Of a stretch of 64,000 nt of DNA, positions 34,832 to 44,416 are shown piece by piece. The translations under genes were made by a program, and so were the position numbers. Positions within the stretch are counted from its first letter, which is position 1, and the number at the start of each line of letters is the position of its first letter. This stretch comes from JANSWY01 sp965243755 (GTDB lineage: Bacteria; Bacteroidota; Bacteroidia; Cytophagales; Cyclobacteriaceae), in the NCBI GenBank assembly GCA_965243755.1, contig CBDEVW010000002.1, forward strand, positions 806,001 through 870,000, written 5' to 3'. The notes under the pieces are model-generated. The model was not told the DNA's origin and searched no databases. It saw only the letters and a list, made by a program, of their open reading frames with translations.

Positions 34832-37800
34832 CTTTATATTTTACGTCTTTCATCACTTTACCATCAGAGTACTGGACGGTAACCCGTTGATTCCTGCTGG
34901 CTATCTTTTGTGATTTCACTGGCGCAGATTTTTCAGCCGGAGGTCTGGTGTCACCACCACGGTTACTCAGTAAAGATCGACTTTCCTCTTTGCTTTCGCT
35001 ATAGTTTCTTTTGGCCTTTGTTCTTCTGCCTTCCTGTACATCATCTGGTTGCTGAACGGGAATCTCTGCTTTCATAAGGAATGACACGGTATCTTCATTC
35101 ACTTTGGCGATAAATCGTTTGAATAACTCAAATCCTTCAAACTTGTAAATAAGCAATGGATCTTTCTGCTCGTATACTGCATTCTGAACCGATTGCTTAA
35201 GATCATCCATTTCCCTTAAATGTTCTTTCCAGGCCTGGTCAATAAAAGCGAGGGTGCTGATTTTTTCCATGGCTAGAATCATCTCCCTACCTTCTGTTTC
35301 AATGCACTTTTCCAGACTTTCAATAACGCCAATTTGCCGTTTTCCATCTGAGAATGGTACCTGGATGTCTTTAATGGTTGCTCCCTTGGTCGCCTGAATA
35401 TTTTTCAATATAGGAAGTGCCCGCTCAGCAATGATCTGGTTTTTCTTCACATACTTGCTATAGGCCTCATCATATACCTTTTCTATCAGCTCGTTTTCAG
35501 GAATCTTCTCAAATTCCTCTGGAGTGATTTGGAAATCAAGAGCAAGTACACTCAGGCAATTCAATTTGAAGCTGTCATAGTCTAGACTTGCCTTGGCGTT
35601 AAGCACAATGTCTTCAGCCGTATCATATAACATGTTCATGATGTCCAATTGCAATCTTTCACCATAGAGGGCATTTCGCCTCCTGGTATAGATCACTTCT
35701 CTTTGGGAATTCATTACATCATCATATTCCAGGAGTCTTTTTCTGATGGCAAAGTTATTTTCCTCAACCTTCTTTTGAGCTCTTTCAATAGATTTGGTAA
35801 TCATGCTGTGCTGAATGACCTCACCTTCTTTTAAGCCCATTCGGTCCATGATTTTGGCAATTCTGTCTGAGCCGAATAAACGCATCAGATTGTCTTCAAG
35901 AGACACGAAGAATTGAGATGATCCCACGTCTCCTTGTCTACCGGATCTACCTCTTAACTGTCGGTCTACTCTTCGAGACTCGTGCCTTTCAGTACCAAGA
36001 ATAGCCAAACCACCAGCTGCACGCGACTCAGGAGTTAGTTTGATATCTGTACCTCTACCTGCCATGTTGGTGGCAATGGTGACAGTCCCGGGTTTACCGG
36101 CTTCTGCTACAACATCAGCCTCTTTGGCATGTTGTTTTGCATTAAGTACCTGATGAGAAATATTCTTTAGCTGCAGCATTCTGCTAAGAATCTCCGAAAT
36201 CTCTACTGAAGTGGTACCTACCAGAACTGGTCGCCCTTGTCCGGTAAGCTCAACAATTTCATCAATTACTGCATTAAACTTCTCGCGCATGGTTTTGAAG
36301 ACCTTGTCTTCCATATCCTTTCTGGCGATTGGCCTGTTGGTAGGAATTACTACTACGTCCAATTTATAGATTTCCCAGAATTCCCCCGCTTCAGTTTCAG
36401 CAGTACCAGTCATACCCGCAAGCTTGTGGTACATTCGGAAGTAGTTCTGCAAGGTAATGGTGGCGTATGTTTGAGTAGCGTCTTCAACTTTTACATTTTC
36501 TTTGGCCTCAATTGCCTGGTGTAATCCATCGGAATACCGCCGGCCTTCCATGACACGACCCGTTTGTTCGTCAACGATCTTAACCTTACTGTCAACAACA
36601 ATGTATTCCGTATCCTTTTCGAACAGACAATATGCTTTAAGTAGTTGGTTGACACTGTGAATTCTTTGTGCCTTTACGCTGTAGTCCTGAATGATTTCAT
36701 CTTTTTTGATCAGCTTGTCACTGTCACTTAATGATTCATCCTTTTCAATTTTGTCAAGTTCGACACCAATATCTGGCAGAATGAAGAAATTGGAGTCTTC
36801 CCCTTCTCCAGTGATGAGGTCAAGGCCTTTCTCGGTAAGGTCGATGCTATTGTTCTTTTCATCGATGGTGAAATATAGAGGGGCATCAGCTTCAGGCATA
36901 TTTTTCTGATTATCCTGAAGGTAAAAATTTTCGGTCTTTTGAAGAACTTGCCTTATTCCGGTTTCACTGAGGAATTTGATCAGCGGCTTGTGTTTTGGTA
37001 GTCCACGATAGGTTCTAAACAGTGGTAATCCCCCGTCGGCCTCATTGCCTTCTTTGATTAGTTTTTTGGCTTCATTCAAATAACCAGTAACCAATTTTTT
37101 CTGTGCTTCTACCAGTTTGGCGATTCTTGGTTTCAGGTCGTAGAATTCATGTTCGTCCCCTTTTGGAATTGGCCCGGAAATGATCAGCGGAGTTCGGGCA
37201 TCATCAATAAGTACGGAATCAACCTCATCCACCATGGCATAATGATGTTTTCTTTGTACCAGTTCCTCAGGATCTCTGGTCATGTTATCTCTGAGGTAAT
37301 CGAAACCAAATTCATTATTTGTACCATAGGTGATGTCAGCCATATAGGCATTCCTGCGTTCCTCCGAATTTGGCTCATGTTTATCGATACAGTCGATTGT
37401 TAACCCATGAAATTCAAACAGCGGAGCATTCCACTCTGAGTCCCTTTTGGCCAGATAATCGTTAACAGTAACAATATGAACTCCACGATTGGCCAATGCA
37501 TTAAGATAAGCAGGTAAAGTAGCAACTAGTGTTTTACCCTCACCTGTAGCCATCTCCGCGATTTTCCCCTGATGAAGTACTACACCACCAATTAGCTGTA
37601 CATCATAGTGCACCATTTCCCAGATCACCTCGGTACCGGCTGCAATCCATTTGTTGTGCCAGATGGCTTTTTCCCCAACTATTTCAACATTGCTTTTTTG
37701 AGCAGCAATTTGCTTATCATGAAGCGTTGCTGTTACCTCCAGTTTTTGGTTTTCTTTCAGTCGACGGGCTGTTTCTTTTACCACGGCGAACGCCTGAGGT

Positions 37801-38135
37801 AGAATTTCAAGCAGGATGTCTTCCAGGTTTTTATTTCTTTCTTCCTCGAGTTTGTCAATCTTATTGAAAATATCTTCTTTCTCGTGGATATCAAGATCTG
37901 GTTTTTCTTCTATCGTTTGGTGAAGAGAGGCAATTTCATCGTCAATTTTCTTGAGATGTCCATTGATCACCTGCTTGAGTTCGGTTGTTCTATTTCTTAA
38001 CTCATCATCAGTAAGTCCTGATAACTTGTTGAATTCGCTATTAATTTTTTCAACGTAGGGCACGAGCTCCTTCAAATCCCTTTCCGCTTTTGTCCCGAAT
38101 ACCTTCGCGATCCCTTTGTTTATGATTCCTAGCAT
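34782..38135 (-). CDS. secA: Preprotein translocase ATPase SecA
   Basis: 1,117 residues, about 200 more than in E. coli. Walker A is MATGEGKTL, Walker B region MVDEVDSVLIDDARTPLIISG; the second helicase half has GTDIKLTPESRAAGGLAILGTERHESRRVDRQLRGRSGRQGD (spread over ~40 residues). Extra sequence is inserted in the preprotein-binding region (about residues 340-480, Lys/Glu/Asp rich). The C-terminal Cys-rich zinc motif is absent; the tail is basic. Both traits are usual in Bacteroidota. It drives Sec export. Confidence 0.97.
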   Translation of the reverse strand: MLGIINKGIAKVFGTKAERDLKELVPYVEKINSEFNKLSGLTDDELRNRTTELKQVINGHLKKIDDEIASLHQTIEEKPDLDIHEKEDIFNKIDKLEEERNKNLEDILLEILPQAFAVVKETARRLKENQKLEVTATLHDKQIAAQKSNVEIVGEKAIWHNKWIAAGTEVIWEMVHYDVQLIGGVVLHQGKIAEMATGEGKTLVATLPAYLNALANRGVHIVTVNDYLAKRDSEWNAPLFEFHGLTIDCIDKHEPNSEERRNAYMADITYGTNNEFGFDYLRDNMTRDPEELVQRKHHYAMVDEVDSVLIDDARTPLIISGPIPKGDEHEFYDLKPRIAKLVEAQKKLVTGYLNEAKKLIKEGNEADGGLPLFRTYRGLPKHKPLIKFLSETGIRQVLQKTENFYLQDNQKNMPEADAPLYFTIDEKNNSIDLTEKGLDLITGEGEDSNFFILPDIGVELDKIEKDESLSDSDKLIKKDEIIQDYSVKAQRIHSVNQLLKAYCLFEKDTEYIVVDSKVKIVDEQTGRVMEGRRYSDGLHQAIEAKENVKVEDATQTYATITLQNYFRMYHKLAGMTGTAETEAGEFWEIYKLDVVVIPTNRPIARKDMEDKVFKTMREKFNAVIDEIVELTGQGRPVLVGTTSVEISEILSRMLQLKNISHQVLNAKQHAKEADVVAEAGKPGTVTIATNMAGRGTDIKLTPESRAAGGLAILGTERHESRRVDRQLRGRSGRQGDVGSSQFFVSLEDNLMRLFGSDRIAKIMDRMGLKEGEVIQHSMITKSIERAQKKVEENNFAIRKRLLEYDDVMNSQREVIYTRRRNALYGERLQLDIMNMLYDTAEDIVLNAKASLDYDSFKLNCLSVLALDFQITPEEFEKIPENELIEKVYDEAYSKYVKKNQIIAERALPILKNIQATKGATIKDIQVPFSDGKRQIGVIESLEKCIETEGREMILAMEKISTLAFIDQAWKEHLREMDDLKQSVQNAVYEQKDPLLIYKFEGFELFKRFIAKVNEDTVSFLMKAEIPVQQPDDVQEGRRTKAKRNYSESKEESRSLLSNRGGDTRPPAEKSAPVKSQKIASRNQRVTVQYSDGKVMKDVKYKVVEDDIKNNRCVIVES

Positions 38136-38214
38136 AATAAAATTATGGTTGTTTATAATTTGAGAGCCCTAAAGTTAAGTGCTTTTCTGCAATAATCAGG
38201 CGCTCAGTGTTGAC

Positions 38215-38991
38215 TTATAAATGAATACTTCCTTCAAATACTTTTTCGGCTGGTCCGATTAAAAAAACATTAGAAAAATGGCCGTTATTTCCATGATCAA
38301 AACTCACTTTCAAATCACCTCCGAGTGTTTTTATATTGACTGGGCTTTTTAGATTTCGAGTAGTAGCTGCTATGGAGGCAGCTGTTACCCCAGTGCCGCA
38401 AGATAAGGTTTCATCTTCCACGCCTCTTTCATATGTGCGAACAAAAATGGTGGAATCGTCCAGCAATTCTACAAAATTGACATTTGTTCCTCCCGGCGCG
38501 TATGCTGGCAGATGCCTGATGCTTCGACCTTCTTCAAAGACATTACATGCCTCCGCATTTTCCACAAATCGAATGTGATGGGGTGACCCTGTATCTATAA
38601 AGAGTTCGTCATGGCTTATTCTTTTCGTTTCGTTCACGTCTTTCAGGTGCAGGTGGACTATTGGGCCTTCTAACATGGCTTCATGTACACCATCTGTAGA
38701 GAGGAATTTAGTATTGCTGCCTTGAATCATGCCGAGTTCATGAGCAAATCGGACGGCACAACGGCTTCCGTTTCCACACATGCTTTGGGATCCGTCGGAA
38801 TTATAATAGACCATCTCAAAATCTAATTCAGGATGCTCCTGTATGAGGATGACTCCATCTGCCCCAATGCCCTTTTTTCGATCACATAAGTGGCCAATTT
38901 GTTCAACTGACAAATGAACCTGACCTTTTCTGTTGTCGATCATGACAAAGTCATTTCCTGTTCCCTGATACTTTACGAAATTGATCATCAT
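38215..38991 (-). CDS. dapF: Diaminopimelate epimerase
   Basis: 258 residues. The two catalytic Cys are in MCGNGSRCAVRFA (first) and LSCGTGVTAASIA (second). The N-terminus NFVKYQGTGNDFVMID is typical. It converts LL- to meso-diaminopimelate for lysine and peptidoglycan. An ATG one codon inside (38988) is equally possible. Confidence 0.96.
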   Translation of the reverse strand: MMINFVKYQGTGNDFVMIDNRKGQVHLSVEQIGHLCDRKKGIGADGVILIQEHPELDFEMVYYNSDGSQSMCGNGSRCAVRFAHELGMIQGSNTKFLSTDGVHEAMLEGPIVHLHLKDVNETKRISHDELFIDTGSPHHIRFVENAEACNVFEEGRSIRHLPAYAPGGTNVNFVELLDDSTIFVRTYERGVEDETLSCGTGVTAASIAATTRNLKSPVNIKTLGGDLKVSFDHGNNGHFSNVFLIGPAEKVFEGSIHL

Positions 38992-39068
38992 GTTATTAGA
39001 CGAGTACGTAGCAAATAAATTTTGTGTTCACCGACTACAAATATTGAAGTTTTATTTGACTTGGGCAC

Positions 39069-39103
39069 AAAAAAAGCCAACCGTTTGGAACAGTTGGCTT
39101 TTG
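39069..39103 (-). terminator. Terminator downstream of rplS
   Basis: AAAAGCCAAC (39072-39081) pairs with GTTGGCTTTT (39093-39102) around an 11-base loop. On the minus strand the stem is followed by a T-run, as expected for the end of the rplS transcript. Confidence 0.85.
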
Positions 39104-39120
39104 ATTGGTTATCAAAATTC

Positions 39121-39474
39121 TTACAGTTTCTCTTTGATTCTCGCAGATTTTCCTTTTCTACCTCGCAGGTAAAATAATCGTGCTCTTCTTACCTTTCCTT
39201 TTCTCAACACTTCTATTTTCTCGATGTTAGGAGAAAGGACAGGGAAAATTCTTTCCACCCCAATTCCGCTTGAGATTTTTCTAACAGTGAATGTCTCTCC
39301 ATTAGAAGACACGTTTCTTCTTTGTAAAACTGTGCCCTGGAATTGCTGAATTCGCTCTTTGTTACCCTCTTTAATCTTGTAGTGAACGTTAACAGTATCA
39401 CCAGGACCAAAAGAAGGTATGTTGTTTCTTACCTCAGTATATTCAGCTTCTATTTCTTTAATTAATTCGTTCAT
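39121..39474 (-). CDS. rplS: 50S ribosomal protein L19
   Basis: 117 residues, standard length. PSFGPGDTVNVHYKIKEGNKERIQQFQG and VERIFPVLSPNIEKIEVLRKGKVRRARLFYLRGRKGK are the L19 core (each read as part of a continuous match). It has its own promoter (39514-39521) and terminator, apart from the nearby rpsP-rimM-trmD cluster it often joins. Confidence 0.97.
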   Translation of the reverse strand: MNELIKEIEAEYTEVRNNIPSFGPGDTVNVHYKIKEGNKERIQQFQGTVLQRRNVSSNGETFTVRKISSGIGVERIFPVLSPNIEKIEVLRKGKVRRARLFYLRGRKGKSARIKEKL

Positions 39475-39513
39475 GATTTTAAATGGAATTCACCCTTTCT
39501 TGAAAACGGACTG

Positions 39514-39521
39514 CAAATATA
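39514..39521 (-). promoter_or_regulatory. -7 promoter box of rplS, with -33 TTG
   Basis: The minus strand reads TATATTTG followed by CAG. A TTG (39539-39541, minus strand) lies 17 bases upstream. The leader is about 35 bases. Confidence 0.65.
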
Positions 39522-39586
39522 GTAATTAATAGATAAAACAAGTGATTACTAAGAAAAAATAGTATAGGAAAATGAAATTATTATTT

Positions 39587-40291
39587 TCATGCATCGGATT
39601 GTTCTTCACCTCTCAGTAGATCCGGTCTTCTCTGCCTGGTTCGCTCCAGTGATTTTTGAAATCTCCACTCCTCTATTTTCTTCTCATGGCCGGAGAGCAA
39701 AACTTCAGGAACCTTCCAGCCTTTATACTCTGCAGGCCTGCTATATACTGGTGGAGCCAATAGGTTGTCCTGAAAAGAATCAGTCAGGGCAGAGGTTTCA
39801 TCGTTCAATACACCTGGAATTAATCGTATGATTGCATCTGCCAATACTGCAGCGGCAAGTTCACCTCCTGAAAGCACATAATCTCCAATGCTGATTTCGC
39901 GGGTAATGAATTTTTCACGTACTCTTTCATCAACTCCTTTATAATGCCCACAAAGAATGATGATATTTCCTGCAAGCGACAGGCCATTGGCAATGTTCTG
40001 ATTGAGTCGCTCACCATCAGGGGTCATATAAATCACCTCGTCATACGTCCTTTCGGACTTAAGTTTTGAAATGCACAGATCAATAGGTTCTATCATTAGT
40101 ACCATTCCAGCTCCTCCACCATAAGCATAGTCATCAATTGAGTTGTGCTTGTTGGTGGCATATGTTCTTAAATCGTGAATGTGTACTTCTACTAACCCTT
40201 TTTCTTCTGCTATCTTCAGAATGCTTTGATCGAATGGTCCTGTCAGGATTTTGGGAAGTGCGGTAATGATATCAATCCTCATGCTTGTCAC
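39587..40291 (-). CDS. trmD: tRNA (guanine37-N1)-methyltransferase
   Basis: 234 residues. The SPOUT-fold knot motifs are CGHYKGVDERV and ISIGDYVLSGGELAAAVLADA; the early YGGGAGMVLMIEP is also typical. It methylates G37 of tRNAs to prevent frameshifting. The start overlaps the end of rimM by 20 bases. Last gene of rpsP-rimM-trmD. Confidence 0.97.
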   Translation of the reverse strand: MTSMRIDIITALPKILTGPFDQSILKIAEEKGLVEVHIHDLRTYATNKHNSIDDYAYGGGAGMVLMIEPIDLCISKLKSERTYDEVIYMTPDGERLNQNIANGLSLAGNIIILCGHYKGVDERVREKFITREISIGDYVLSGGELAAAVLADAIIRLIPGVLNDETSALTDSFQDNLLAPPVYSRPAEYKGWKVPEVLLSGHEKKIEEWRFQKSLERTRQRRPDLLRGEEQSDA

Positions 40292-40811
40292 TGTTTAAAT
40301 AGACATCCAGCAGACCATCGGGCAGCTGTACATAAATTTCTTTCTTGTGCTTGTCGACTTTAGTGACAATATCATCCTGAATCGGAATTAGCACCTCATT
40401 GTTTTGGACTGTGGTGGCAATCAGATCCTGATTAGGGAAATTGTAAATATTTTCTACCTCTCCAAGGGTTTCAGAGGCTTCAATGATGTTGAAACCTATA
40501 ATTTCATGGTAGTAGTATTGATCTTCATCCAGTTCAGGTAAAAATGAAAGTGGGAGATAGAGCGCTTTGCCACAAATTTCTTCCGCGGATTCCCTTGAGT
40601 CTACATCTTCAAATTTGACAATGACTTTTGTTGGCTGAATTGAAATGGTATCAATAAAAAATGGAACCAGCTTTTGACCATTCAGGACAAAAACTGATTC
40701 CAGATTTTGATATGCTTCAGGTATATCTACATCCAGAAATACCTGTACTTCTCCGTGTAGTCCATGAGGTTTTGTAATGTTACCAAGTTGGTAGCAGTCT
40801 TCCACTCTCAT
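40272..40811 (-). CDS. rimM: 16S rRNA processing protein RimM
   Basis: 179 residues with the N-terminal RimM barrel (LGNITKPHGLHGEVQVFLD) and a C-terminal PRC-barrel (YYYHEIIGFNIIE, VLIPIQDDIVTKVD). It helps assemble the 30S head and contacts S19. It lies 10 bases after rpsP and overlaps trmD. Confidence 0.95.
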   Translation of the reverse strand: MRVEDCYQLGNITKPHGLHGEVQVFLDVDIPEAYQNLESVFVLNGQKLVPFFIDTISIQPTKVIVKFEDVDSRESAEEICGKALYLPLSFLPELDEDQYYYHEIIGFNIIEASETLGEVENIYNFPNQDLIATTVQNNEVLIPIQDDIVTKVDKHKKEIYVQLPDGLLDVYLNSDKHED

Positions 40812-40821
40812 GACAGAAAGC

Positions 40822-41427
40822 TTACTCTTCGCTTTTCTTCTCCTCTTCCGCTGGAGCTTCCTCTGCTGGAGCTTCCTCCGCTGGAGCTTCCTGTGCAGCA
40901 GCTGCTTCAGGTGCCTCTTCGGTGGTTTCTGCTGCAGCCTCTTCAGTTTCCTCAGCTACTTCTTCTTCCACCTTGTTTTTAGCTGCAATTGCTTCAGCTC
41001 TTGCTTCCTTCACTTTAGCTTCAGCTTCCAACTTAGCTTTTTCCTTCGCTGCTTTGTCTTTCGCAAGGGTGTCTACTTTACCCTGAATTTGCGCTTCCTT
41101 AGAATCTAACCAGGCCTGGAATTTCTCGTCTGCTTGCTCTTGAGTGATCGCTCCTTTGTTAACACCTACCTGAAGGTGCTTTCTTAGCATTACTCCTTTA
41201 TAAGAAAGAATTGCTCTTGCCGTATCTGTAGGTTGAGCACCTTTCATTACCCAGTCCAATGCTTTATCGGTATCGATATCAATTGCTGCCGGGTTAGTGT
41301 TTGGGTTGTAAGTTCCCAATTTCTCAATAAAGCGACCATCTCGTGGTGCTCTAGCATCCGCTACGACTACATCGTACATTGCTAGTTTCTTTCGACCTCT
41401 TCGGGCCAATCTGATTTTTACTGCCAT
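40822..41427 (-). CDS. rpsP: 30S ribosomal protein S16 with long Ala/Glu-rich C-terminal extension
   Basis: 201 residues, against ~80-90 for E. coli S16. Residues 1-80 are canonical (KIRLARRGRKKLAMYDVVVAD, GTYNP, DWVMKGAQPTDTARAIL). Residues ~80-135 form a charged helix, and the last ~65 are low complexity Ala/Glu/Pro with APAEE repeats. C-terminal extensions on S16 are common in Bacteroidota. First gene of rpsP-rimM-trmD. Confidence 0.96.
   Translation of the reverse strand: MAVKIRLARRGRKKLAMYDVVVADARAPRDGRFIEKLGTYNPNTNPAAIDIDTDKALDWVMKGAQPTDTARAILSYKGVMLRKHLQVGVNKGAITQEQADEKFQAWLDSKEAQIQGKVDTLAKDKAAKEKAKLEAEAKVKEARAEAIAAKNKVEEEVAEETEEAAAETTEEAPEAAAAQEAPAEEAPAEEAPAEEEKKSEE
40846..40890 (-). 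repeat. Three 15-bp tandem repeats in the S16 tail
   Basis: Three consecutive 15-base units (40846-40860, 40861-40875, 40876-40890) differ at only a few positions and encode repeated APAEE. The array could vary in copy number by slippage without breaking frame. Confidence 0.85.
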
Positions 41428-41482
41428 TGTTTTTAATCAATAGTTAATTGTGGAACACGTCCACGGTTTATAAAAAGGTCTG

Positions 41483-41490
41483 CAAAGATA
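41483..41490 (-). promoter_or_regulatory. -7 promoter box of rpsP-rimM-trmD
   Basis: The minus strand reads TATCTTTG followed by CAG. The leader to the rpsP ATG is about 50 bases. It is divergent from the sucA promoter. Confidence 0.6.
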
Positions 41491-41566
41491 GATTATTAAT
41501 TAATAAATACCTAGCCCTGGAGTACTCTGAGTTTTCTGATCGTGGATTAGGCTGAGATACAATGAT

Positions 41567-41582
41567 ATTCGCATAAGCGAAT
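41567..41582. promoter_or_regulatory. Palindrome upstream of the sucA promoter
   Basis: ATTCGCATAAGCGAAT is a perfect 6-base inverted repeat around ATAA. It ends 30 bases before the sucA -7 box, a position suited to an activator or repressor site. No regulator was identified. Confidence 0.45.
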
Positions 41583-41612
41583 TAGCAATTTTCGATATTA
41601 AAATACATGGCC

Positions 41613-41620
41613 TATATTTG
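41613..41620 (+). promoter_or_regulatory. -7 promoter box of the sucA-sucB-lpd operon
   Basis: TATATTTG, a full match, 30 bases before the sucA ATG. Confidence 0.6.
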
Positions 41621-41650
41621 TTTTAAAATTAAAGAAAAATACCTTTTCAG

Positions 41651-44374
41651 ATGGATAAATACTCATATATATCCAATGCTCACGGCGCTTATATTGACGA
41701 ATTGTATAAATCGTACAAGGAAGATCCAGAGAGTGTTGATATAAGCTGGCAGAAGTTTTTTGAAGGTTTTGAATTCAGCCTTCAGAAATACGGTGAAAAC
41801 GGACATGAAACTGTTGGTGTTTCCAGCAAGGAAACTGCCGTTAGGAATTTAATTTTTGCATACAGGGGTAGAGGGCACTTAAAATCTGATACTAACCCTG
41901 TGAGACAAAGAAGACAACATGTTGCAACGCTGGCATTGGAAGATTTCGGCCTTACAGATGAAGATCTTAATGAGGAATTCGAAGTTGGCGCTGAACTTGG
42001 AATGGGCAAGACCACTCTGAAAAATATCCTGGAAAGACTTCAGAAATTATACCTTGGCCATATAGGCTTTGAATACAGCCACTTAAGAGATGCAGACATA
42101 CTGGCTTGGTTTCGGGATAAAGTGGAAACAGGCGCTGTAGACATTAATCCTGATCAAAAAGAGAAGAAGCGAATACTTGACAAGCTTAATGAAGCCGTTG
42201 TATTTGAAAACTTCCTGCATACAAAATTTCTGGGGCAGAAAAGATTCTCTTTGGAAGGGGGAGAAAATACTATTCCAGCCTTGGATAAAATCATTAACAG
42301 GGCCGCTGATTTCAATGTAGAGGAAATTGTAATAGGAATGGCACACAGAGGAAGACTCAATGTGCTGTCCAACATAATGGGTAAAACCTATAATGAGATT
42401 TTCGCAGAATTTGAGGGTAATACGGACCCGGACCTTACCATGGGTGATGGTGATGTAAAGTATCACCTTGGATACTCGAGTTACATCGAAACTGCGAGTG
42501 GTAAGAAAGTCTATGTGAAATTAGCACCGAATCCATCTCACCTTGAGGCAGTAGATCCTGTTGTTCTGGGTTATACAAGAGCGCAGATCGATGATGAATA
42601 CAGGGGTGACCTGAAGAAAGCAATTCCCGTATTGATCCATGGTGACGCTGCGGTTGCCGGACAAGGACTGGTATACGAAATTACCCAAATGTCGCAATTG
42701 GAAGGGTACACCACAGGAGGAACCATTCATTTTGTGATAAATAATCAGGTTGGGTTTACCACTGATTATGATGACGCCAGAACCAGTATTTATTGTTCGG
42801 ACCTTGCAAAAATTGTTGATGCTCCGGTTTTACATGTGAATGGCGATGATGCTGAAGCTGTCAATTTTGCTGCAAATCTCGCTGTGGAATACCGGCAGGC
42901 ATTTGGAAGAGATATCTGGATTGACTTATTGTGCTACAGAAGGCATGGTCATAATGAAAGCGACGAGCCGAAGTTCACACAACCTAAGCTTTATAATAAG
43001 ATTGCAAAGCACCCCAACCCAAGGGAGGTTTACTTCAAGAAACTCACTGAACGTGGAGATTTCTCTGAGGATGTTGCCGCCAAACTTGATAAGGAGTTTA
43101 GAAAGCAGCTGCAGGACAGATTAAATGAGGTGAAACAAAATCCATTACCTTATGTGCCGCAGAAAATAGAGGAAGAATGGCATGCGTTGAGGTATAGCAA
43201 ACCACAGGATTTTGAAAAATCACCTGAGACAGGGGTTTCTCAGGAAATCATCGATAAGGTTGGATCTGCTCTAACCTCCATTCCTTCAGGATTCAAGCCG
43301 CTAAAGCAAATTGAGCGACTTCTGAAGGATAGGAAGACCAATTTCTTTGAAAAGAAAATGCTTAATTGGGCAGATGGAGAGTTGTTGGCCTACGGGTCAC
43401 TTCTTGCAGAAGGGAAAATTGTAAGGATGTCAGGACAGGATGTGAAGCGTGGAACTTTTTCTCACAGACACTCCTATCTGTTTGATGCCAATACCAACGA
43501 ACCATACTGTAACCTCAATCATATCCTTCCTGATCAGAAGGAGCACTTTAGGATTTATAATTCATTGCTCTCTGAATTTGGAGTACTTGGATTTGAATAC
43601 GGCTATGCCATGGCTACTCCTCATGCCTTAGTGATCTGGGAAGCCCAGTTCGGGGACTTTGCCAATGGAGCGCAAGTGATGATTGACCAGTTCATTTCAA
43701 GCGCCGAAAGTAAGTGGCAGAGAATGAATGGCCTGGTGATGTTGCTTCCTCATGGCTATGAGGGTCAAGGTCCGGAGCACTCCAATGCAAGGCCTGAAAG
43801 ATTCCTGCAATTGTCTGCAGAAGATAACCTGATCGTGTGCAACATTACCACACCTGCAAACTTCTTCCATATGTTGAGAAGACAGGTGACCTGGGAATTC
43901 AGAAAGCCTGCGGTAGTCTTTTCACCAAAATCTTTACTGAGACACCCCAAGGTTGTTTCACCTGTTGCGGATTTTACCAAAGGTAGTTTTCAGGAAGTGA
44001 TTGCTGATAGTTATGTAACTAATAAGAATGTGAAGAAAGTATTGCTCTGCACAGGAAAGGTATATTACGATCTTTTGGAAGAGCAGGCAGCCAGAAAGGC
44101 CAAAGATATTGCGATTGTTCGCCTTGAACAGTTACACCCATTCCCTAAAAAGCAGTTGGAATCAGTATTGAAAAAATACAACGATCCACAACTGGTATGG
44201 GTGCAGGAGGAACCGGCAAATATGGGATACTGGACTTATATTACAAGAGTATTTGATAAAGCCGGTGAGACTAAACTGCTTTCCAGAAAGTCAAGTGCTT
44301 CTCCGGCGACAGGTTATCCAAAAGTTCATAAAGCGGAGCAGGCAAAAATTGTCAATGACGCATTTGACCTTTAA
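41651..44374 (+). CDS. sucA: 2-oxoglutarate dehydrogenase E1 component
   Basis: 907 residues. The OGDH N-terminal peptide (YISNAHGAYIDELYKSYKED) is present. The thiamine diphosphate domain shows IVIGMAHRGRLNVLSNIMGK, PNPSHLEAVDPVV, HGDAAVAGQG and CSDLAKIVDAPVLHVNGDDA. The C-terminal half has QFGDFANGAQVMIDQFI and LPHGYEGQGPEHSNARPERFLQ. It decarboxylates 2-oxoglutarate in the TCA cycle. First gene of a rightward operon with sucB and lpd. Confidence 0.97.
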   Translation: MDKYSYISNAHGAYIDELYKSYKEDPESVDISWQKFFEGFEFSLQKYGENGHETVGVSSKETAVRNLIFAYRGRGHLKSDTNPVRQRRQHVATLALEDFGLTDEDLNEEFEVGAELGMGKTTLKNILERLQKLYLGHIGFEYSHLRDADILAWFRDKVETGAVDINPDQKEKKRILDKLNEAVVFENFLHTKFLGQKRFSLEGGENTIPALDKIINRAADFNVEEIVIGMAHRGRLNVLSNIMGKTYNEIFAEFEGNTDPDLTMGDGDVKYHLGYSSYIETASGKKVYVKLAPNPSHLEAVDPVVLGYTRAQIDDEYRGDLKKAIPVLIHGDAAVAGQGLVYEITQMSQLEGYTTGGTIHFVINNQVGFTTDYDDARTSIYCSDLAKIVDAPVLHVNGDDAEAVNFAANLAVEYRQAFGRDIWIDLLCYRRHGHNESDEPKFTQPKLYNKIAKHPNPREVYFKKLTERGDFSEDVAAKLDKEFRKQLQDRLNEVKQNPLPYVPQKIEEEWHALRYSKPQDFEKSPETGVSQEIIDKVGSALTSIPSGFKPLKQIERLLKDRKTNFFEKKMLNWADGELLAYGSLLAEGKIVRMSGQDVKRGTFSHRHSYLFDANTNEPYCNLNHILPDQKEHFRIYNSLLSEFGVLGFEYGYAMATPHALVIWEAQFGDFANGAQVMIDQFISSAESKWQRMNGLVMLLPHGYEGQGPEHSNARPERFLQLSAEDNLIVCNITTPANFFHMLRRQVTWEFRKPAVVFSPKSLLRHPKVVSPVADFTKGSFQEVIADSYVTNKNVKKVLLCTGKVYYDLLEEQAARKAKDIAIVRLEQLHPFPKKQLESVLKKYNDPQLVWVQEEPANMGYWTYITRVFDKAGETKLLSRKSSASPATGYPKVHKAEQAKIVNDAFDL

Positions 44375-44416
44375 ATCAAATTTTATCTGAGAACTAAAGA
44401 ATTAATACTATAAACA

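Noticed and set aside
40764..41109. Leu/Phe- and Pro-rich open frames opposite the rpsP tail.
   Set aside because: They are by-products of the Ala/Glu repeat codons of the S16 tail.
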